A stretch of 64,000 nucleotides of DNA from Halopolyspora algeriensis (GTDB lineage Bacteria; Actinomycetota; Actinomycetes; Mycobacteriales; Pseudonocardiaceae), in the NCBI RefSeq assembly GCF_003337235.1, contig NZ_QPJC01000014.1:61905-125904 (forward strand), read 5' to 3'. The notes under the pieces were generated by a model. The model did not search any database, was not told the DNA's origin, and saw only the letters and a program-made list of their open reading frames with translations. The translations under genes were made by a program, and so were the position numbers. How positions within the stretch are numbered: the stretch's first letter is position 1; the number at the start of each line of letters is the position of its first letter. Shown one piece after another: positions 48,258 to 58,012 of this stretch.

Positions 48258-48617
48258 TCAGGATGCCTTGGCCGGCTCCCGCTTCTCCTTGATCTTGGCC
48301 GCCTTGCCGCGCAGGTTACGCAGGTAGTACAGCTTCGCCCGGCGCACATCACCGCGAGCAGCGACCTCGATCTTGGCGATGTTCGGGCTGTGCACGGGGA
48401 AGGTACGCTCCACACCGACACCGAAGGACACCTTGCGCACGGTGAAGGTCTCCCGGATGCCATCGCCCTGCCGGCGAATGACCGCGCCCTGGAAAACCTG
48501 GATGCGCTCACGCGAACCCTCGATGACGCGGACGTGGACCTTCAGCGTGTCGCCAGGCCGGAAGCTGGGGATGTCGGAACGCAGCGACTGGGCGTCCAGA
48601 GCGTCCAGAGTGTTCAT
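48258..48617 (-). CDS. rplS: 50S ribosomal protein L19
   Basis: The ATG at 48617 gives 119 residues: [60 protein letters not shown] and [20 protein letters not shown] are canonical L19. It is transcribed separately from trmD, from which a terminator divides it. Confidence 0.98.
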   Translation of the reverse strand: MNTLDALDAQSLRSDIPSFRPGDTLKVHVRVIEGSRERIQVFQGAVIRRQGDGIRETFTVRKVSFGVGVERTFPVHSPNIAKIEVAARGDVRRAKLYYLRNLRGKAAKIKEKREPAKAS

Positions 48618-48799
48618 CGGTGGTCCGTCCTCATCCGTGTCGTTTGAGCCATTCACTCGGAACAGTGATTTCCGTCCCGGTGAGCCGCGACCTCGTGGTG
48701 CGGCATCGACCCGCCCAGCACACGTTTCTCCGCGCATACCGAGCCGGTCTTCCTGTGGCAGCCGTACCGGACATCATGGTTCCGGCCAGGTAGCCCGCA

Positions 48800-48835
48800 A
48801 GCCTCCCGTCGCCCTCGCGTTCGAAGGGAGGCTTC
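48800..48835 (-). terminator. Terminator after the rpsP-trmD operon
   Basis: AAGCCTCCC (48800-48808) pairs with GGGAGGCTT (48827-48835), within the 330-bp gap between the trmD stop (48948) and the rplS start (48617). The remaining gap (48618-48799) would hold the rplS promoter and leader; nothing else was recognised there. Confidence 0.65.
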
Positions 48836-48947
48836 TGCCGAAGCAGAAAGGCAAGGCACCGCCCAGCCGGTTCGTCACCAGTATCGGCGCTTTCCTTCGG
48901 ATCAAATCCTATCAGGCGGTCACCAAAGGACGTGCGGACGGTCCGGT

Positions 48948-49736
48948 TCATCCTCCGCGGGAGCCGTCCTGCTCCTCGTCATCGCCTTCCTGCGTGCGCA
49001 GCCCGTCCAGGTGCGCACGATCCCGGGAACCCAAGGATTCCCCGGGCATCGCATCGAGCAGATCACGACGCCGCTCATACGTCCGCTCCAGAGCCTGGTC
49101 ACGGCGCCACCGAGCGATGGCCGCGTGATCTCCCGAACGCAGCACCTCCGGCACCGACAAGTCCCGCCATGTTTCGGGACGCGTGTAGCACGGCCCCTCG
49201 AGCAGCCCGTCGGAGAAGGAGTCCTGCTCGGCCGATGCCGGATTCCCGAGCACACCGGGCAACAGCCGTGCCACCGCCTCGATCATGGCCAGGGTGGCGA
49301 CCTCGCCACCGACCAGGACGTAGTCACCGATGGAGACCTCCTCCACCGGCATCCGCCGGGCGGCGTCGGCGATCACCCGCTGATCGATCCCCTCGTAGCG
49401 GCCACAGGCAACGACCAGCCACGGTTCTCGAGACCAGCGAACCGCGGTGTGCTGGGTGAACGGTTTTCCGGCCGGGGTGGGCACCACCAACCGGGGCGGC
49501 CGACCGGATGTGGCACACACCTCATCCAGTGCCTCCCCCCACACCTGGGGCTTCATCACCATGCCGGGACCGCCGCCGTAGGGGCTGTCGTCCACCGAGC
49601 GATGGACGTCGTGCGTCCAGTCCCGAAGATCGTGGACACCGACGGAGATCCTCTCCCGCTCGATCGCCTTGCCCAGCAGTGCCTCACGGAGCGGAGTCAG
49701 ATACTCGGGAAAGATCGTGATGACGTCGATTCTCAT
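48948..49736 (-). CDS. trmD: tRNA (guanine-N1)-methyltransferase
   Basis: The ATG at 49736 gives 262 residues with a SPOUT knot: [49 protein letters not shown] and the deep-trefoil [20 protein letters not shown]. It makes m1G37 in tRNA. The C-terminal 30 residues are acidic and variable. It is downstream of rimM in the rpsP operon. Confidence 0.96.
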   Translation of the reverse strand: MRIDVITIFPEYLTPLREALLGKAIERERISVGVHDLRDWTHDVHRSVDDSPYGGGPGMVMKPQVWGEALDEVCATSGRPPRLVVPTPAGKPFTQHTAVRWSREPWLVVACGRYEGIDQRVIADAARRMPVEEVSIGDYVLVGGEVATLAMIEAVARLLPGVLGNPASAEQDSFSDGLLEGPCYTRPETWRDLSVPEVLRSGDHAAIARWRRDQALERTYERRRDLLDAMPGESLGSRDRAHLDGLRTQEGDDEEQDGSRGG

Positions 49737-49803
49737 CGGTATCCTTCCGACATCGTGCCGGCGGGTCCACCCGGCACCGGAGCGATCGAGCACCCGGACG
49801 AGG

Positions 49804-50352
49804 TCACACCTCGCCGAGCAAACCTTCCGGTGGGTCGAGGAGTACTCGCCCCTGCTCCACATCGACCTCGGGCACGATGTCGGACACGAACGGGACCAGG
49901 GACTCGCGGCCGTCCGGGCTGCTCACCTGCAGCAACTCTCCGGCCGGGGTGTGTACGACCTCCTGGACCACACCTACTTCTTCCCCCGTGACCAGGACAG
50001 CTCGCAGGCCCTCCAGCTCACGGTCGTGGAATTCATCGGGATCGTCGCCGGACTCGAAGTCATCAGCCGACACGGTCAGGAGAACACCACGGAGCTCCTC
50101 AGCCGCCGCGCGGCTGTCGACTTCCTCCGCACGCACCAGCAGCCGCCCGGCATGCGGCCGGGCGGCTGAGAGCACGAGCTCCTCTGGGAGCCGGGAACGT
50201 GCGGCTCGCTGCCGCCGGACACCGAGCACGGCACCGGGTCGGAATCGTTGCTCGGGGCTGTCCGTGCGGACTTCGACAACGAGTTCCCCCTGCACGCCGT
50301 GCGGCTTGACGACTCGCCCGACGACGAGCCGCCGCGGTTCCTGGTCGGTCAT
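49804..50352 (-). CDS. rimM: 16S rRNA processing protein RimM
   Basis: The 182-residue protein has the RimM N-terminal barrel ([20 protein letters not shown]) and C-terminal PRC barrel ([40 protein letters not shown], ending DPPEGLL). It binds S19 and helps 30S maturation. Confidence 0.95.
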   Translation of the reverse strand: MTDQEPRRLVVGRVVKPHGVQGELVVEVRTDSPEQRFRPGAVLGVRRQRAARSRLPEELVLSAARPHAGRLLVRAEEVDSRAAAEELRGVLLTVSADDFESGDDPDEFHDRELEGLRAVLVTGEEVGVVQEVVHTPAGELLQVSSPDGRESLVPFVSDIVPEVDVEQGRVLLDPPEGLLGEV

Positions 50353-50360
50353 GGGCGCGC

Positions 50361-50600
50361 TCAGCGATCGGTGTCGATCACGTCCACCCGGATGCCTCGA
50401 CCACCGACTCCCGAGATCACAGTCCGCAGCGCCGTCGCGGTGCGCCCGCTCCGACCGATGACCTTGCCCAGGTCATCGGGATTGACGTGCACCTCCAACG
50501 TGCGACCACGTCGAGTGCTGATCGACTGGACGCGGACCTCGTCCGGGTTGTCGACAATGCCGCGCACCAGATGTTCGAGCGCATCCGTGAGGACGGTCAC
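50361..50600 (-). CDS. KH-domain RNA-binding protein (KhpA/UPF0109)
   Basis: The 79-residue protein is one KH domain: [40 protein letters not shown] (GxxG loop as GRSG) and [20 protein letters not shown]. It overlaps the rpsP stop as GTGA, the universal arrangement rpsP-khpA-rimM-trmD. Confidence 0.95.
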   Translation of the reverse strand: MTVLTDALEHLVRGIVDNPDEVRVQSISTRRGRTLEVHVNPDDLGKVIGRSGRTATALRTVISGVGGRGIRVDVIDTDR

Positions 50601-51076
50601 TCCTGGCCTTCCTCGGGCTTCGACTCGCCGCCCTCGGCGTCGGCAGAGGCCTCGTCACCCTCGGAGCGGGCGGAGTCGGCCTTCTTGCCGCTCCCCTTCT
50701 TCTTCGGGGTGGTGGCCTCCACACCCGTTTCCTCTTCAGCGGCGGCCAGCGCGGCCTGGAATCGCTCCTGCTTGGAAGTCTTGGGGGCGGCGACGTTCTT
50801 GTGTCCCTCGGCGCCGGGAAGCCCCTTGAACTTCTGCCAGTCGCCGGTCACCTCGAGAAGGCCCTGCACGGGCTCGGTGGGCTGGGCGCCGACGCCCAGC
50901 CAGTACTGCACCCGCTCGGACTTGACCTCGATGTGGCTCGGCTGCTCCTTCGGGTGGTACTGCCCGATCTCCTCGATCACTCGACCGTTGCGGCGAGTGC
51001 GGGAATCGGCGACGACGACGCGGTAGTGCGGTTCGCGGATCTTTCCGATGCGCGCCAGCTTGATCTTGACAGCCAC
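50597..51076 (-). CDS. rpsP: 30S ribosomal protein S16
   Basis: The 159-residue protein begins [20 protein letters not shown] followed by [20 protein letters not shown], canonical S16. The core is about 85 residues; the rest is a Lys/Glu/Ala-rich tail ([20 protein letters not shown]) typical of actinobacterial S16. First gene of the rpsP-khpA-rimM-trmD operon. Confidence 0.97.
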   Translation of the reverse strand: MAVKIKLARIGKIREPHYRVVVADSRTRRNGRVIEEIGQYHPKEQPSHIEVKSERVQYWLGVGAQPTEPVQGLLEVTGDWQKFKGLPGAEGHKNVAAPKTSKQERFQAALAAAEEETGVEATTPKKKGSGKKADSARSEGDEASADAEGGESKPEEGQE

Positions 51077-51252
51077 GGGTGGTGGTGCTCCTCAGACTCT
51101 CGTTCGGGATCGGTTGAGCATGCCACACCGCATGGGGCGACGGCATGGAAGCTCTTACATCGACAGCCGCGGAACGGTGAGAGGGCCCGCTCACGGCGAA
51201 CAATTCTTCATTGTGCCAGACGCGCATGTCGCTACGGCAACGGAGCCCCGAC

Positions 51253-52053
51253 TCAGGCGGGCAGCAGGCCCAGCGACATGAGAAGCAGTCCCAGCGCGGG
51301 CAGGAAATTGTTCACCTGATGCGCCACGACACTGGCGGTCAACCTGCCGGTGAGGAAGCGGGCCAATCCGATCGGGATCGCGATCACCAGCAGGAGCACG
51401 GTCCGCGCGGGCTCGAGATGGCCGATCGCGAAGATCGCGGTGGTCAGGATGAAGATGGTCACTCGACTCCAGCGCAGCCGTTCCATCGCTCCCCAGAGCA
51501 GGCCGCGGTACAGCAACTCCTCGCACAGCGGGGCCACCAGCCACACGTGCAGAAAGATCACCACCGCCAGCACGGGAGGTAATCGAACTCCCTCCAGCAG
51601 GCTTCCAACCGCCGAATCGGCTTGCTCCGGACCCACCCACCGCGCCCAGAGCGTCGATGCGATCGCAGTGAGCACAAGGCCTGCCACACCGATGCCCAGT
51701 CCCGTGGTCACGTCCGATCTGCGCCACTGCAGACCGAAGTCCCGGCGCGGACCGTGCCCGCGTACGAGGGTGGCGACCACCGCGACCATTCCGGCCAGCA
51801 CGGTCGGCAGCATCAGCATCAGAATCAGCGCGATTCCCAGCCGACGACCTCCACCGTCGAGAGGTCCGAAAGTGGCTGCCAGCGCGACCGAAACCAGCAC
51901 GAAAACGGCTTCGGCCAGGAAGAAGGCACCGAAGCCCCACTTGTGGACGGTATTCGCCGTGGCCGTGGCTCGTCCGGACCCGGACCCGGACCCGGTGACG
52001 ACCTCCGGCAATCGCGAGTCGCCGGATGGTTCGGGTGACTGCGGTGCACTCAC
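51253..52053 (-). CDS. CPBP family intramembrane metalloprotease (first of two)
   Basis: The 266-residue membrane protein has the CPBP/Abi motifs: EELLYRGLLWGAME (motif 1, Glu-Glu-x-x-x-Arg), IFAIGHLEP (motif 2, His) and VVAHQVNNFLPALGL (motif 3). A Gly/Ser-rich soluble N-terminus of about 35 residues precedes about seven helices. Bacterial relatives include proteases that process prenylated or bacteriocin-related substrates; the substrate here is unknown. SD ggaggccct, GTG start. It is homologous to the next gene and lies 126 bp from it. Confidence 0.88.
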   Translation of the reverse strand: MSAPQSPEPSGDSRLPEVVTGSGSGSGRATATANTVHKWGFGAFFLAEAVFVLVSVALAATFGPLDGGGRRLGIALILMLMLPTVLAGMVAVVATLVRGHGPRRDFGLQWRRSDVTTGLGIGVAGLVLTAIASTLWARWVGPEQADSAVGSLLEGVRLPPVLAVVIFLHVWLVAPLCEELLYRGLLWGAMERLRWSRVTIFILTTAIFAIGHLEPARTVLLLVIAIPIGLARFLTGRLTASVVAHQVNNFLPALGLLLMSLGLLPA

Positions 52054-52179
52054 AGGGCCTCCATCCGACCGGGCGTCGACTTTCCGGGCGCTCCAGCATG
52101 CGGTTGCCCGCCTCGACCATGCCGGGAAACGTCAGGCTACCTGCGCCCGTACCGGACAAACACCCGCATATCGCCGCGG

Positions 52180-53145
52180 TCAGCCCGCGGCCAGAAGCAA
52201 TACCAGCGCCGGGAGGAAGTTGTTCGTGGCATGGGCGATCATGCTGGCGCTCACCCGTCCCGTCAGCATCCGCGCGAAACCGATCACGATCCCGCCGACG
52301 AACAGGATCGGCAGCCGCCAGGACTCCTGATGCATGAACGCGAAGAACAGCGCCGTCAGCACCAGAATGGCGTAACGAGGTATCCGATAGTGCTCGAGTG
52401 CGCCCCACAGCGCCCCGCGCATGAGCAGTTCCTCGGTGAAGGGGGCACCGAGAAACGCGAACAGCGCGAAGAGGAACAGCCACACGGTCCGTTCGCCGCC
52501 GACGAGTTCGCTGATCCCGGCGGTCGGCGGGGGCGGCCCGGAGATGCTGATCAGCACCAGGCCCAACAACCACGACGTGAGCAGGGCGACGGCCCCGCAG
52601 GCCAGACCGACCTTGACGTCCCGCAGCTTGGGCACGATACCGAAGTCCGACCGCAGGCCGTGGCCACGACGCCAGGAGTAGACGGCGGGAACGAGACCGA
52701 GCAGTACGTTCGGGGCGAAGGCCAGCAACAGCAGTGGCCCCGGGTCCGGGGGATTCGCCGGGTCGAATCCCGACACGTGCGCCGAGAGCACGCCCCCGAA
52801 GACCAGTGCGAGCAGGTAGTAGCCCCCGTAGCCGAGAAAGAAGGCCGCGAATCCCCACGCGAGGCTTCCCCGTCGAGCGGCCTCGAGCTGCGCTTCCCAG
52901 TAGCGGGGGTGCAGATTCGGGTCCCGGGTGTCCTCCGCCCGGCGCATGGGGGTGCCGTAGCTCAGCCACGAGGGCTGCGAGGAGGGCGGAGACGAGTGCG
53001 GGCTCGCCTCGCCCGGCTGCGACGAGGAACGAGCGGATCGAGAACTTTCCTCGGTTCCCGGATCCGCCGAAGGATCCCCGGGCAGGCGTGCCGTCGGAAA
53101 GCCCGGCTCCTCGTCGCGAGGTTCCTCGTCCGGTGGCCGGTTCAC
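52180..53145 (-). CDS. CPBP family intramembrane metalloprotease (second of two)
   Basis: The 321-residue protein resembles its neighbour: EELLMRGALWGALEHYRIPR, FFAFMHQES and MIAHATNNFLPALVLLLAAG. The soluble N-terminus is longer (about 90 residues, Ser/Pro/Glu-rich). SD ggaggcgctt, GTG start 53145. The near-identical ends (both …NNFLPAL) point to tandem duplication. Confidence 0.88.
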   Translation of the reverse strand: MNRPPDEEPRDEEPGFPTARLPGDPSADPGTEESSRSARSSSQPGEASPHSSPPSSQPSWLSYGTPMRRAEDTRDPNLHPRYWEAQLEAARRGSLAWGFAAFFLGYGGYYLLALVFGGVLSAHVSGFDPANPPDPGPLLLLAFAPNVLLGLVPAVYSWRRGHGLRSDFGIVPKLRDVKVGLACGAVALLTSWLLGLVLISISGPPPPTAGISELVGGERTVWLFLFALFAFLGAPFTEELLMRGALWGALEHYRIPRYAILVLTALFFAFMHQESWRLPILFVGGIVIGFARMLTGRVSASMIAHATNNFLPALVLLLAAG

Positions 53146-53202
53146 AAGCGCCTCCGTTCAGCGATCCGCTGTTCAGGTAGCCTCAACGGAGCCACCGTCG
53201 AG

Positions 53203-54294
53203 TCAGGCCACGACCCTTCCTCGCAGGAGGATGCGCCGTGGATGGCGCATCGAGGCCAGATCCTTGCGCGGATCGGAGTCGTAGCACACCACATCGGCCA
53301 TACCACCATGGCGCAGGCCGGACCAGCCGAGCCACTCGCGCGCCGACCACGACGCCGCCCCCAGTGCCTGCTCGGCCGACATGCCGACGCGGTTCAGGGC
53401 CATGATCTCGTCGACGAGCTGTCCGTGCTCGATACCGCCCCCCGCATCGGTTCCCGCATACACCGGCACGCCCGCTTCGACGGCCTTCGCCACGGTGCGG
53501 TCGCTCTCCCGGTACAGGTGCTCCATGTGCGCGGCGTAGTTCGGATATTTCGAGGCCGACGCGGCGAACGAGGGGAAGTTCTCGACATTGACGAGTGTGG
53601 GCACCAGCACGGTCCCCTGCCGCGCCATCTGCTCGATGGTCTCGTCGGTCAGCCCGGTGCCGTGCTCGATGCAGTCGATACCCGCTGCGAGCAGACCGGG
53701 AAGAGCGTCCTCGGCGAACACGTGTGCGGTGACCCGCGCGCCACGTTCGTGCGCCACCGCCACGGCCTCCGCGAGAACCTCGTCGCTCCACAGCGGGGCG
53801 AGATCACCGACCGAACGATCGATCCAGTCACCGACGAGCTTGATCCAGCCGTCCCCGTACTCGGCCTGTTCGGCCACGGCCGCAGGCAGGTACGACTGAT
53901 CCTCGAGCTCGTCGGCCAGGTGCGGAATGTAGCGCTTGGAACGCGCCAGGTGGCGGCCTGCACGAATGATCCTCGGCAGGTCGGGACGCTCCTGCAGTGA
54001 CCGGGTGTCGACCGGTGCACCGCAGTCGCGGATCAGCAGTGTCCCGGCATCGCGGTCGGTCTCGGCCTGCGTCACCGCCTCGTCCAGGTCCACCGGCCCC
54101 TTCGGGCCGATGCCGACATGGCAGTGCGCGTCGACCAGCCCGGGCAGCAGGTAGCCGCCGTCGAACACCGTCGAGGCACCGGGGACCGGTTCGAGGCTGA
54201 CCACCCCGTCGCGGATCCACACGTCGCGGTGCTCCCCCTCGGGAAGCACCACCCCTCGGAGATGAAGGGCCGTCTCGTCCGACACGGCACTCAC
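53203..54294 (-). CDS. Metal-dependent amidohydrolase
   Basis: The 363-residue protein has the amidohydrolase-superfamily pattern: LLPGLVDAHCHVGIG (HxH ligands), a Lys in GDGWIKLVGDWI, His in GARVTAHVFAED and GIDCIEHGTGL, and Asp in VYAGTDAGGGIEHG. The start GTG 54294 overlaps the ffh stop as GTGA, so it is coupled to ffh, as is Rv2915c in M. tuberculosis. The substrate is unknown; the imidazolonepropionase-like layout suggests a small cyclic amide. Confidence 0.88.
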   Translation of the reverse strand: MSAVSDETALHLRGVVLPEGEHRDVWIRDGVVSLEPVPGASTVFDGGYLLPGLVDAHCHVGIGPKGPVDLDEAVTQAETDRDAGTLLIRDCGAPVDTRSLQERPDLPRIIRAGRHLARSKRYIPHLADELEDQSYLPAAVAEQAEYGDGWIKLVGDWIDRSVGDLAPLWSDEVLAEAVAVAHERGARVTAHVFAEDALPGLLAAGIDCIEHGTGLTDETIEQMARQGTVLVPTLVNVENFPSFAASASKYPNYAAHMEHLYRESDRTVAKAVEAGVPVYAGTDAGGGIEHGQLVDEIMALNRVGMSAEQALGAASWSAREWLGWSGLRHGGMADVVCYDSDPRKDLASMRHPRRILLRGRVVA

Positions 54295-55835
54295 TTCTTC
54301 TTTTTCTTGCCGAAGTCGAGTTTCGACGGATCGAATCCGGGAGGTAGCTCGTTGAGGCTTCCCTGCAGCTGGGAGGGATCCGGGGTGTTCCCACCGCCGG
54401 GCATGCCCCCCGGGGGCATGCCGGGAAGGCCGGCAGGCATCCCCTTCGACGGAGTCGGCCCCTTGTTCTTGCCCTTCTTGCCCTTCTTGCCCTTCTTGTC
54501 CTTCTTGCGGCTGCCGCCGCCACCGCCACCGCCGAACTGGCCCGCCATCTGCTGCATCATCTTGCGGGCTTCGAAGAAGCGGCTGACCAGATCGTTGATA
54601 TCGCTGATCCGGACACCGGAACCGTTGGCGATGCGCTGGCGGCGCGAGGCATTGATGATTTTCGGATCGGCTCGCTCCGCCGGGGTCATGCCCCGGATGA
54701 TGGCCTGTACCCGATCCAGGTGGGCCTCGTCGAAGTTGGCGAGCTGGTCCTTCATCTGGTTGGCCCCGGGCAGCATGCCGATCAGGTTCTGCAGCGGGCC
54801 CATCCGCCGCACCGCCTGCATCTGCTCCAGGAAGTCCTCCAGGGTGAGCTCGCCGGTGCCGAGCTTCTGCGCGGCCTGCTCGGCCTGGTTCTCGTCGAAG
54901 GCCTGTTCGGCCTGTTCGATCAGGGTGAGCACATCACCCATGCCCAGGATCCGGCTGGCCATCCGGTCCGGGTGGAATACGTCGAAGTCCTCCAACTTCT
55001 CACCGTTGGAGGCGAACATGATCGGCTGGCCGGTGACGTGCCGCACCGACAGTGCGGCACCACCGCGCGCGTCACCATCGAGCTTGGTCAGCACCACACC
55101 ACTGAAGCCGACACCGTCGCGGAAAGCCTCCGCCGTGCTCACGGCGTCCTGACCGATCATGGCGTCCACGACGAACAGGGTTTCGTCGGGCGTGACGGCG
55201 TCACGAATGTCGGAAGCCTGCTGCATCATCTCCTCGTCGACACCCAGGCGACCGGCCGTGTCGATCAGGACGATGCTGTGCTGTGAGCGCTGGGCCTCTT
55301 CGATGCTCCGGCGGGCCACGTCCACCGGGTCCCCGACTCCGTTGCCGGGCTCGGGGGCGAACACCGACACCCCGGCGCGCTCACCCACCACCTGCAGCTG
55401 GGTAACGGCATTGGGACGTTGCAGGTCACAGGCCGCCAGCATCGGGGTCTGGCCCTGGTCCGCGAACCACCGGGCCAGCTTCCCGGCCAGTGTGGTCTTA
55501 CCGGAACCCTGCAAGCCCGCGAGCAGGACGACCGTGGGCGGGTTCTTGGCGTACTGCAGCCTGCGGGTCTCGCCGCCGAGGATGCCGACCAGTTCCTCGT
55601 TGACGATCTTGATGACCTGTTGGGCCGGGTTCAGGGCCTGCGAAACTTCGGCTCCCTTGGCCCGCTCCTTGATCCCCGCGATGAAGCTGCGCACCACGGG
55701 AAGCGCCACGTCGGCTTCCAGCAGGGCAATGCGAATCTCCCGCGCAGTGGCGTCGATATCGGCATCGGACAGGCGCCCCTTGCCGCGCAGGTTCTTCAGG
55801 ACCGCGGTGAGCCGGTCGGAAAGAGTGTCGAACAC
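54291..55835 (-). CDS. ffh: Signal recognition particle protein Ffh (SRP54)
   Basis: The 514-residue GTPase has the N domain, G domain (LAGLQGSGKTTLAGKLARWF, DTAGRLGVDEEMM, TKLDGDARGGAALSV) and methionine-rich M domain (FLEQMQAVRRMGPLQNLIGM; LNEL…). A Gly tract precedes a Lys-rich tail KKDKKGKKGKKGKNKGPTPS and a PGMPPGGMPGGG stretch, as in other actinobacteria. It targets nascent membrane proteins with FtsY and 4.5S RNA. Confidence 0.97.
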   Translation of the reverse strand: MFDTLSDRLTAVLKNLRGKGRLSDADIDATAREIRIALLEADVALPVVRSFIAGIKERAKGAEVSQALNPAQQVIKIVNEELVGILGGETRRLQYAKNPPTVVLLAGLQGSGKTTLAGKLARWFADQGQTPMLAACDLQRPNAVTQLQVVGERAGVSVFAPEPGNGVGDPVDVARRSIEEAQRSQHSIVLIDTAGRLGVDEEMMQQASDIRDAVTPDETLFVVDAMIGQDAVSTAEAFRDGVGFSGVVLTKLDGDARGGAALSVRHVTGQPIMFASNGEKLEDFDVFHPDRMASRILGMGDVLTLIEQAEQAFDENQAEQAAQKLGTGELTLEDFLEQMQAVRRMGPLQNLIGMLPGANQMKDQLANFDEAHLDRVQAIIRGMTPAERADPKIINASRRQRIANGSGVRISDINDLVSRFFEARKMMQQMAGQFGGGGGGGSRKKDKKGKKGKKGKNKGPTPSKGMPAGLPGMPPGGMPGGGNTPDPSQLQGSLNELPPGFDPSKLDFGKKKKK

Positions 55836-55947
55836 GGGTTCACGGACTCCAGAGTCGTGGATGTGCCACTACGAGGGTACCCGGGCGGTGCCGCGTCCCG
55901 GCGGGGACGCGGTGATTCACCCAACCACTACCCGGCAGGATGCGCGC

Positions 55948-55972
55948 GGTCCCCTTTCCACGAAAGGGGACC
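55948..55972 (-). terminator. Terminator after the DEAD-box gene
   Basis: A perfect 10-bp stem, GGTCCCCTTT (55948-55957) with AAAGGGGACC (55963-55972) and a 5-nt loop, lies 8 nt past the helicase stop. Confidence 0.8.
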
Positions 55973-55979
55973 CGCGGAC

Positions 55980-57722
55980 TCAGCTGTGTTCGCGAGCGGG
56001 CCGCTTGCTCGCTCCCGAACGCACGCCACCGGACGAGCGTTGCCCCTTGCGAGGTCCCTTGAACTTGTCCCGGCCGGGTTTGCGCGGGCGCCCGTTGCCG
56101 CTGCGGTCCAGCACTTCGTCGCCGGCACGACGAATCCGCAGTCCGCGGCCGGCGACCTGCGTCTTACCCAGCTTGCGCAGCAAGTCGTCGGGCAACTCGG
56201 CGGGAAGTTCCACCAGGGTGTGCTCGGCGCGGATGTCGATGTGCCCGATACGCTTGCTCGGTACGCCGCCCTCGTTGGCCAGCGCTCCGACCAGGGCGCT
56301 CGGTGTCACCCGATTGCGCCGACCAACCTCGACGCGGAACACCGCGGTCTCGTCGCCGGAAATCTCGAACGCCTGCGCCTTGCCGGATCGCTTCGAATTC
56401 TCGGTCGGTTCGGGTTCCGGCTCCAGCAACAGCGGTCGATCACCCTGCACCATGCTCGCGAGCGCGGCCGCGATCTCGGCGGCAGGCACATCGTGGGTGC
56501 GCTCGTATTCCTGCACCAGGTCCTGGAAGAGGGAGAGCTCCCCGTTCGCGAGGGTGTCGGTAATGCTCTGGGCGAACCGGGCGAGGCGCTGATCGTTGAC
56601 GGCCTCGACGCTCGGCAGTTCCATCTGGCTGATCGACTGGCGGGTGGCTTTCTCGATCGAGCGCAGCATGTGCCGCTCGCGCGGGGACACGAACAGGATC
56701 GCCTCCCCACTGCGCCCCGCCCGGCCGGTACGGCCGATGCGATGGACGTAGGACTCGCTGTCGTGGGGAATGTCGTAGTTGAGCACGTGGGAGATGCGCT
56801 CGACGTCCAATCCGCGTGCGGCCACATCAGTGGCCACCAGGATGTCGATCCGGCCCTCGCGCAAATGACCGATGGTGCGTTCCCGCTGTGCCTGGGCGAT
56901 ATCGCCGTTGATGGCGGCCGCACTGAACCCACGTGCCTGCAGCTTCTCGGTGAGTTCCTCGGTGAGCTGCTTGGTCCGCACGAACACGATCATCGCGTCG
57001 AACGACTCGACTTCCAGGATCCGGGTCAGCGCATCGAGTTTGTGCACGCCCCGGACCGGCCAGTAACGCTGATTGATGTTGGTGGCCGTGGCGGTGGAGC
57101 TCTTGACCGAAACCTCGACCGGGTTGTGGAGGTAGGACTGGCTGATCGAACGGATCGCCTTGGGCATGGTCGCGGAGAACAGCGCAACCTGCCTGCTTTC
57201 CGGGACCGCCTGCAGGATCTTCTCCACGTCCTCGATGAAGCCCATCCGCAGCATCTCGTCGGCCTCGTCGAGCACCACGTTGGTCAGCCCCGACAGATCG
57301 AGCGAGCCGCGTTCCAGATGGTCGATCAGGCGCCCGGGGGTACCGACCACCACGTGGGGCCCCCGCCGCAGCCCACTGAGCTGAGGCCCGTAGCTCTGCC
57401 CACCGTAGATGGGCAGCACGTGAAAGCCGGGCAGGTTGGCGGCATAACGCTGGAACGCCTCGGCCACCTGGATGGCCAGTTCCCGGGTCGGCGCCAGGAT
57501 CAACGCCTGCGGCTTCTTCGCGTCGAGATCGATCCGGGACAGGATGGGCAACGCGAAAGCGGCGGTCTTGCCGGTGCCGGTCTGCGCCTGCCCCGTCACA
57601 TCGCGGCCGGCGAGCAAGGAGGGGATGGTTTCGGCCTGGATCGGCGAAGGGGTCTCGTAGCCGAGGTCGGAGACGACCTTGCGAACGCGGTCGTCGAGGT
57701 CGAGATCATCGAATGTGGACAT
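55980..57722 (-). CDS. DEAD-box RNA helicase (DeaD/CsdA-like)
   Basis: The 580-residue protein has helicase motifs Q-motif YETPSPIQAETIPSLLAGRD, I AQTGTGKTAAF, Ia APTRELAIQ, II VLDEADEM, III SATMP, IV IVFVRTKQ, V ATDVAARGLD and VI YVHRIGRTGRAGR. A DbpA-type RNA-binding domain (RNRVTPSALVGALANEGGVP … IGHIDIRAEHTLVELPAELP) and a basic Arg/Gly/Ser tail follow. It likely unwinds structured mRNA or rRNA. It is transcribed alone between ffh and the P-loop ATPase gene. Confidence 0.93.
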   Translation of the reverse strand: MSTFDDLDLDDRVRKVVSDLGYETPSPIQAETIPSLLAGRDVTGQAQTGTGKTAAFALPILSRIDLDAKKPQALILAPTRELAIQVAEAFQRYAANLPGFHVLPIYGGQSYGPQLSGLRRGPHVVVGTPGRLIDHLERGSLDLSGLTNVVLDEADEMLRMGFIEDVEKILQAVPESRQVALFSATMPKAIRSISQSYLHNPVEVSVKSSTATATNINQRYWPVRGVHKLDALTRILEVESFDAMIVFVRTKQLTEELTEKLQARGFSAAAINGDIAQAQRERTIGHLREGRIDILVATDVAARGLDVERISHVLNYDIPHDSESYVHRIGRTGRAGRSGEAILFVSPRERHMLRSIEKATRQSISQMELPSVEAVNDQRLARFAQSITDTLANGELSLFQDLVQEYERTHDVPAAEIAAALASMVQGDRPLLLEPEPEPTENSKRSGKAQAFEISGDETAVFRVEVGRRNRVTPSALVGALANEGGVPSKRIGHIDIRAEHTLVELPAELPDDLLRKLGKTQVAGRGLRIRRAGDEVLDRSGNGRPRKPGRDKFKGPRKGQRSSGGVRSGASKRPAREHS

Positions 57723-58012
57723 ACTGGGTGTGTGGTCTCCTCGTGGTCACAGAGGCTAAGGAATGCGATGACGGCCCTGTACCAACGTCCACCAGCGGGA
57801 CCGGCAACAGTCAGGTCCGAATGCAGCACCGCCGTACGGGCGTCTCGCTGCTTGCGCATGTCGGGCCGCGCATACCTGCAACGCACACACTGTTGCCAGT
57901 CAGTCGCAGCTCGATCTCAGCCAACCGTACCGGACCTTTCCGGCACGCGATCACCCACAATAACCGCCGAACACCTCCGGCGACGAACCCACCCGGGTGA
58001 ACGCGACACAGG

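Noticed and set aside
54460..54530. Repeated lysine-rich coding repeats at the ffh 3' end
   Set aside because: Lys/Gly repeats and a glycine tract are common at the C-terminus of actinobacterial Ffh; not a separate tandem repeat element.
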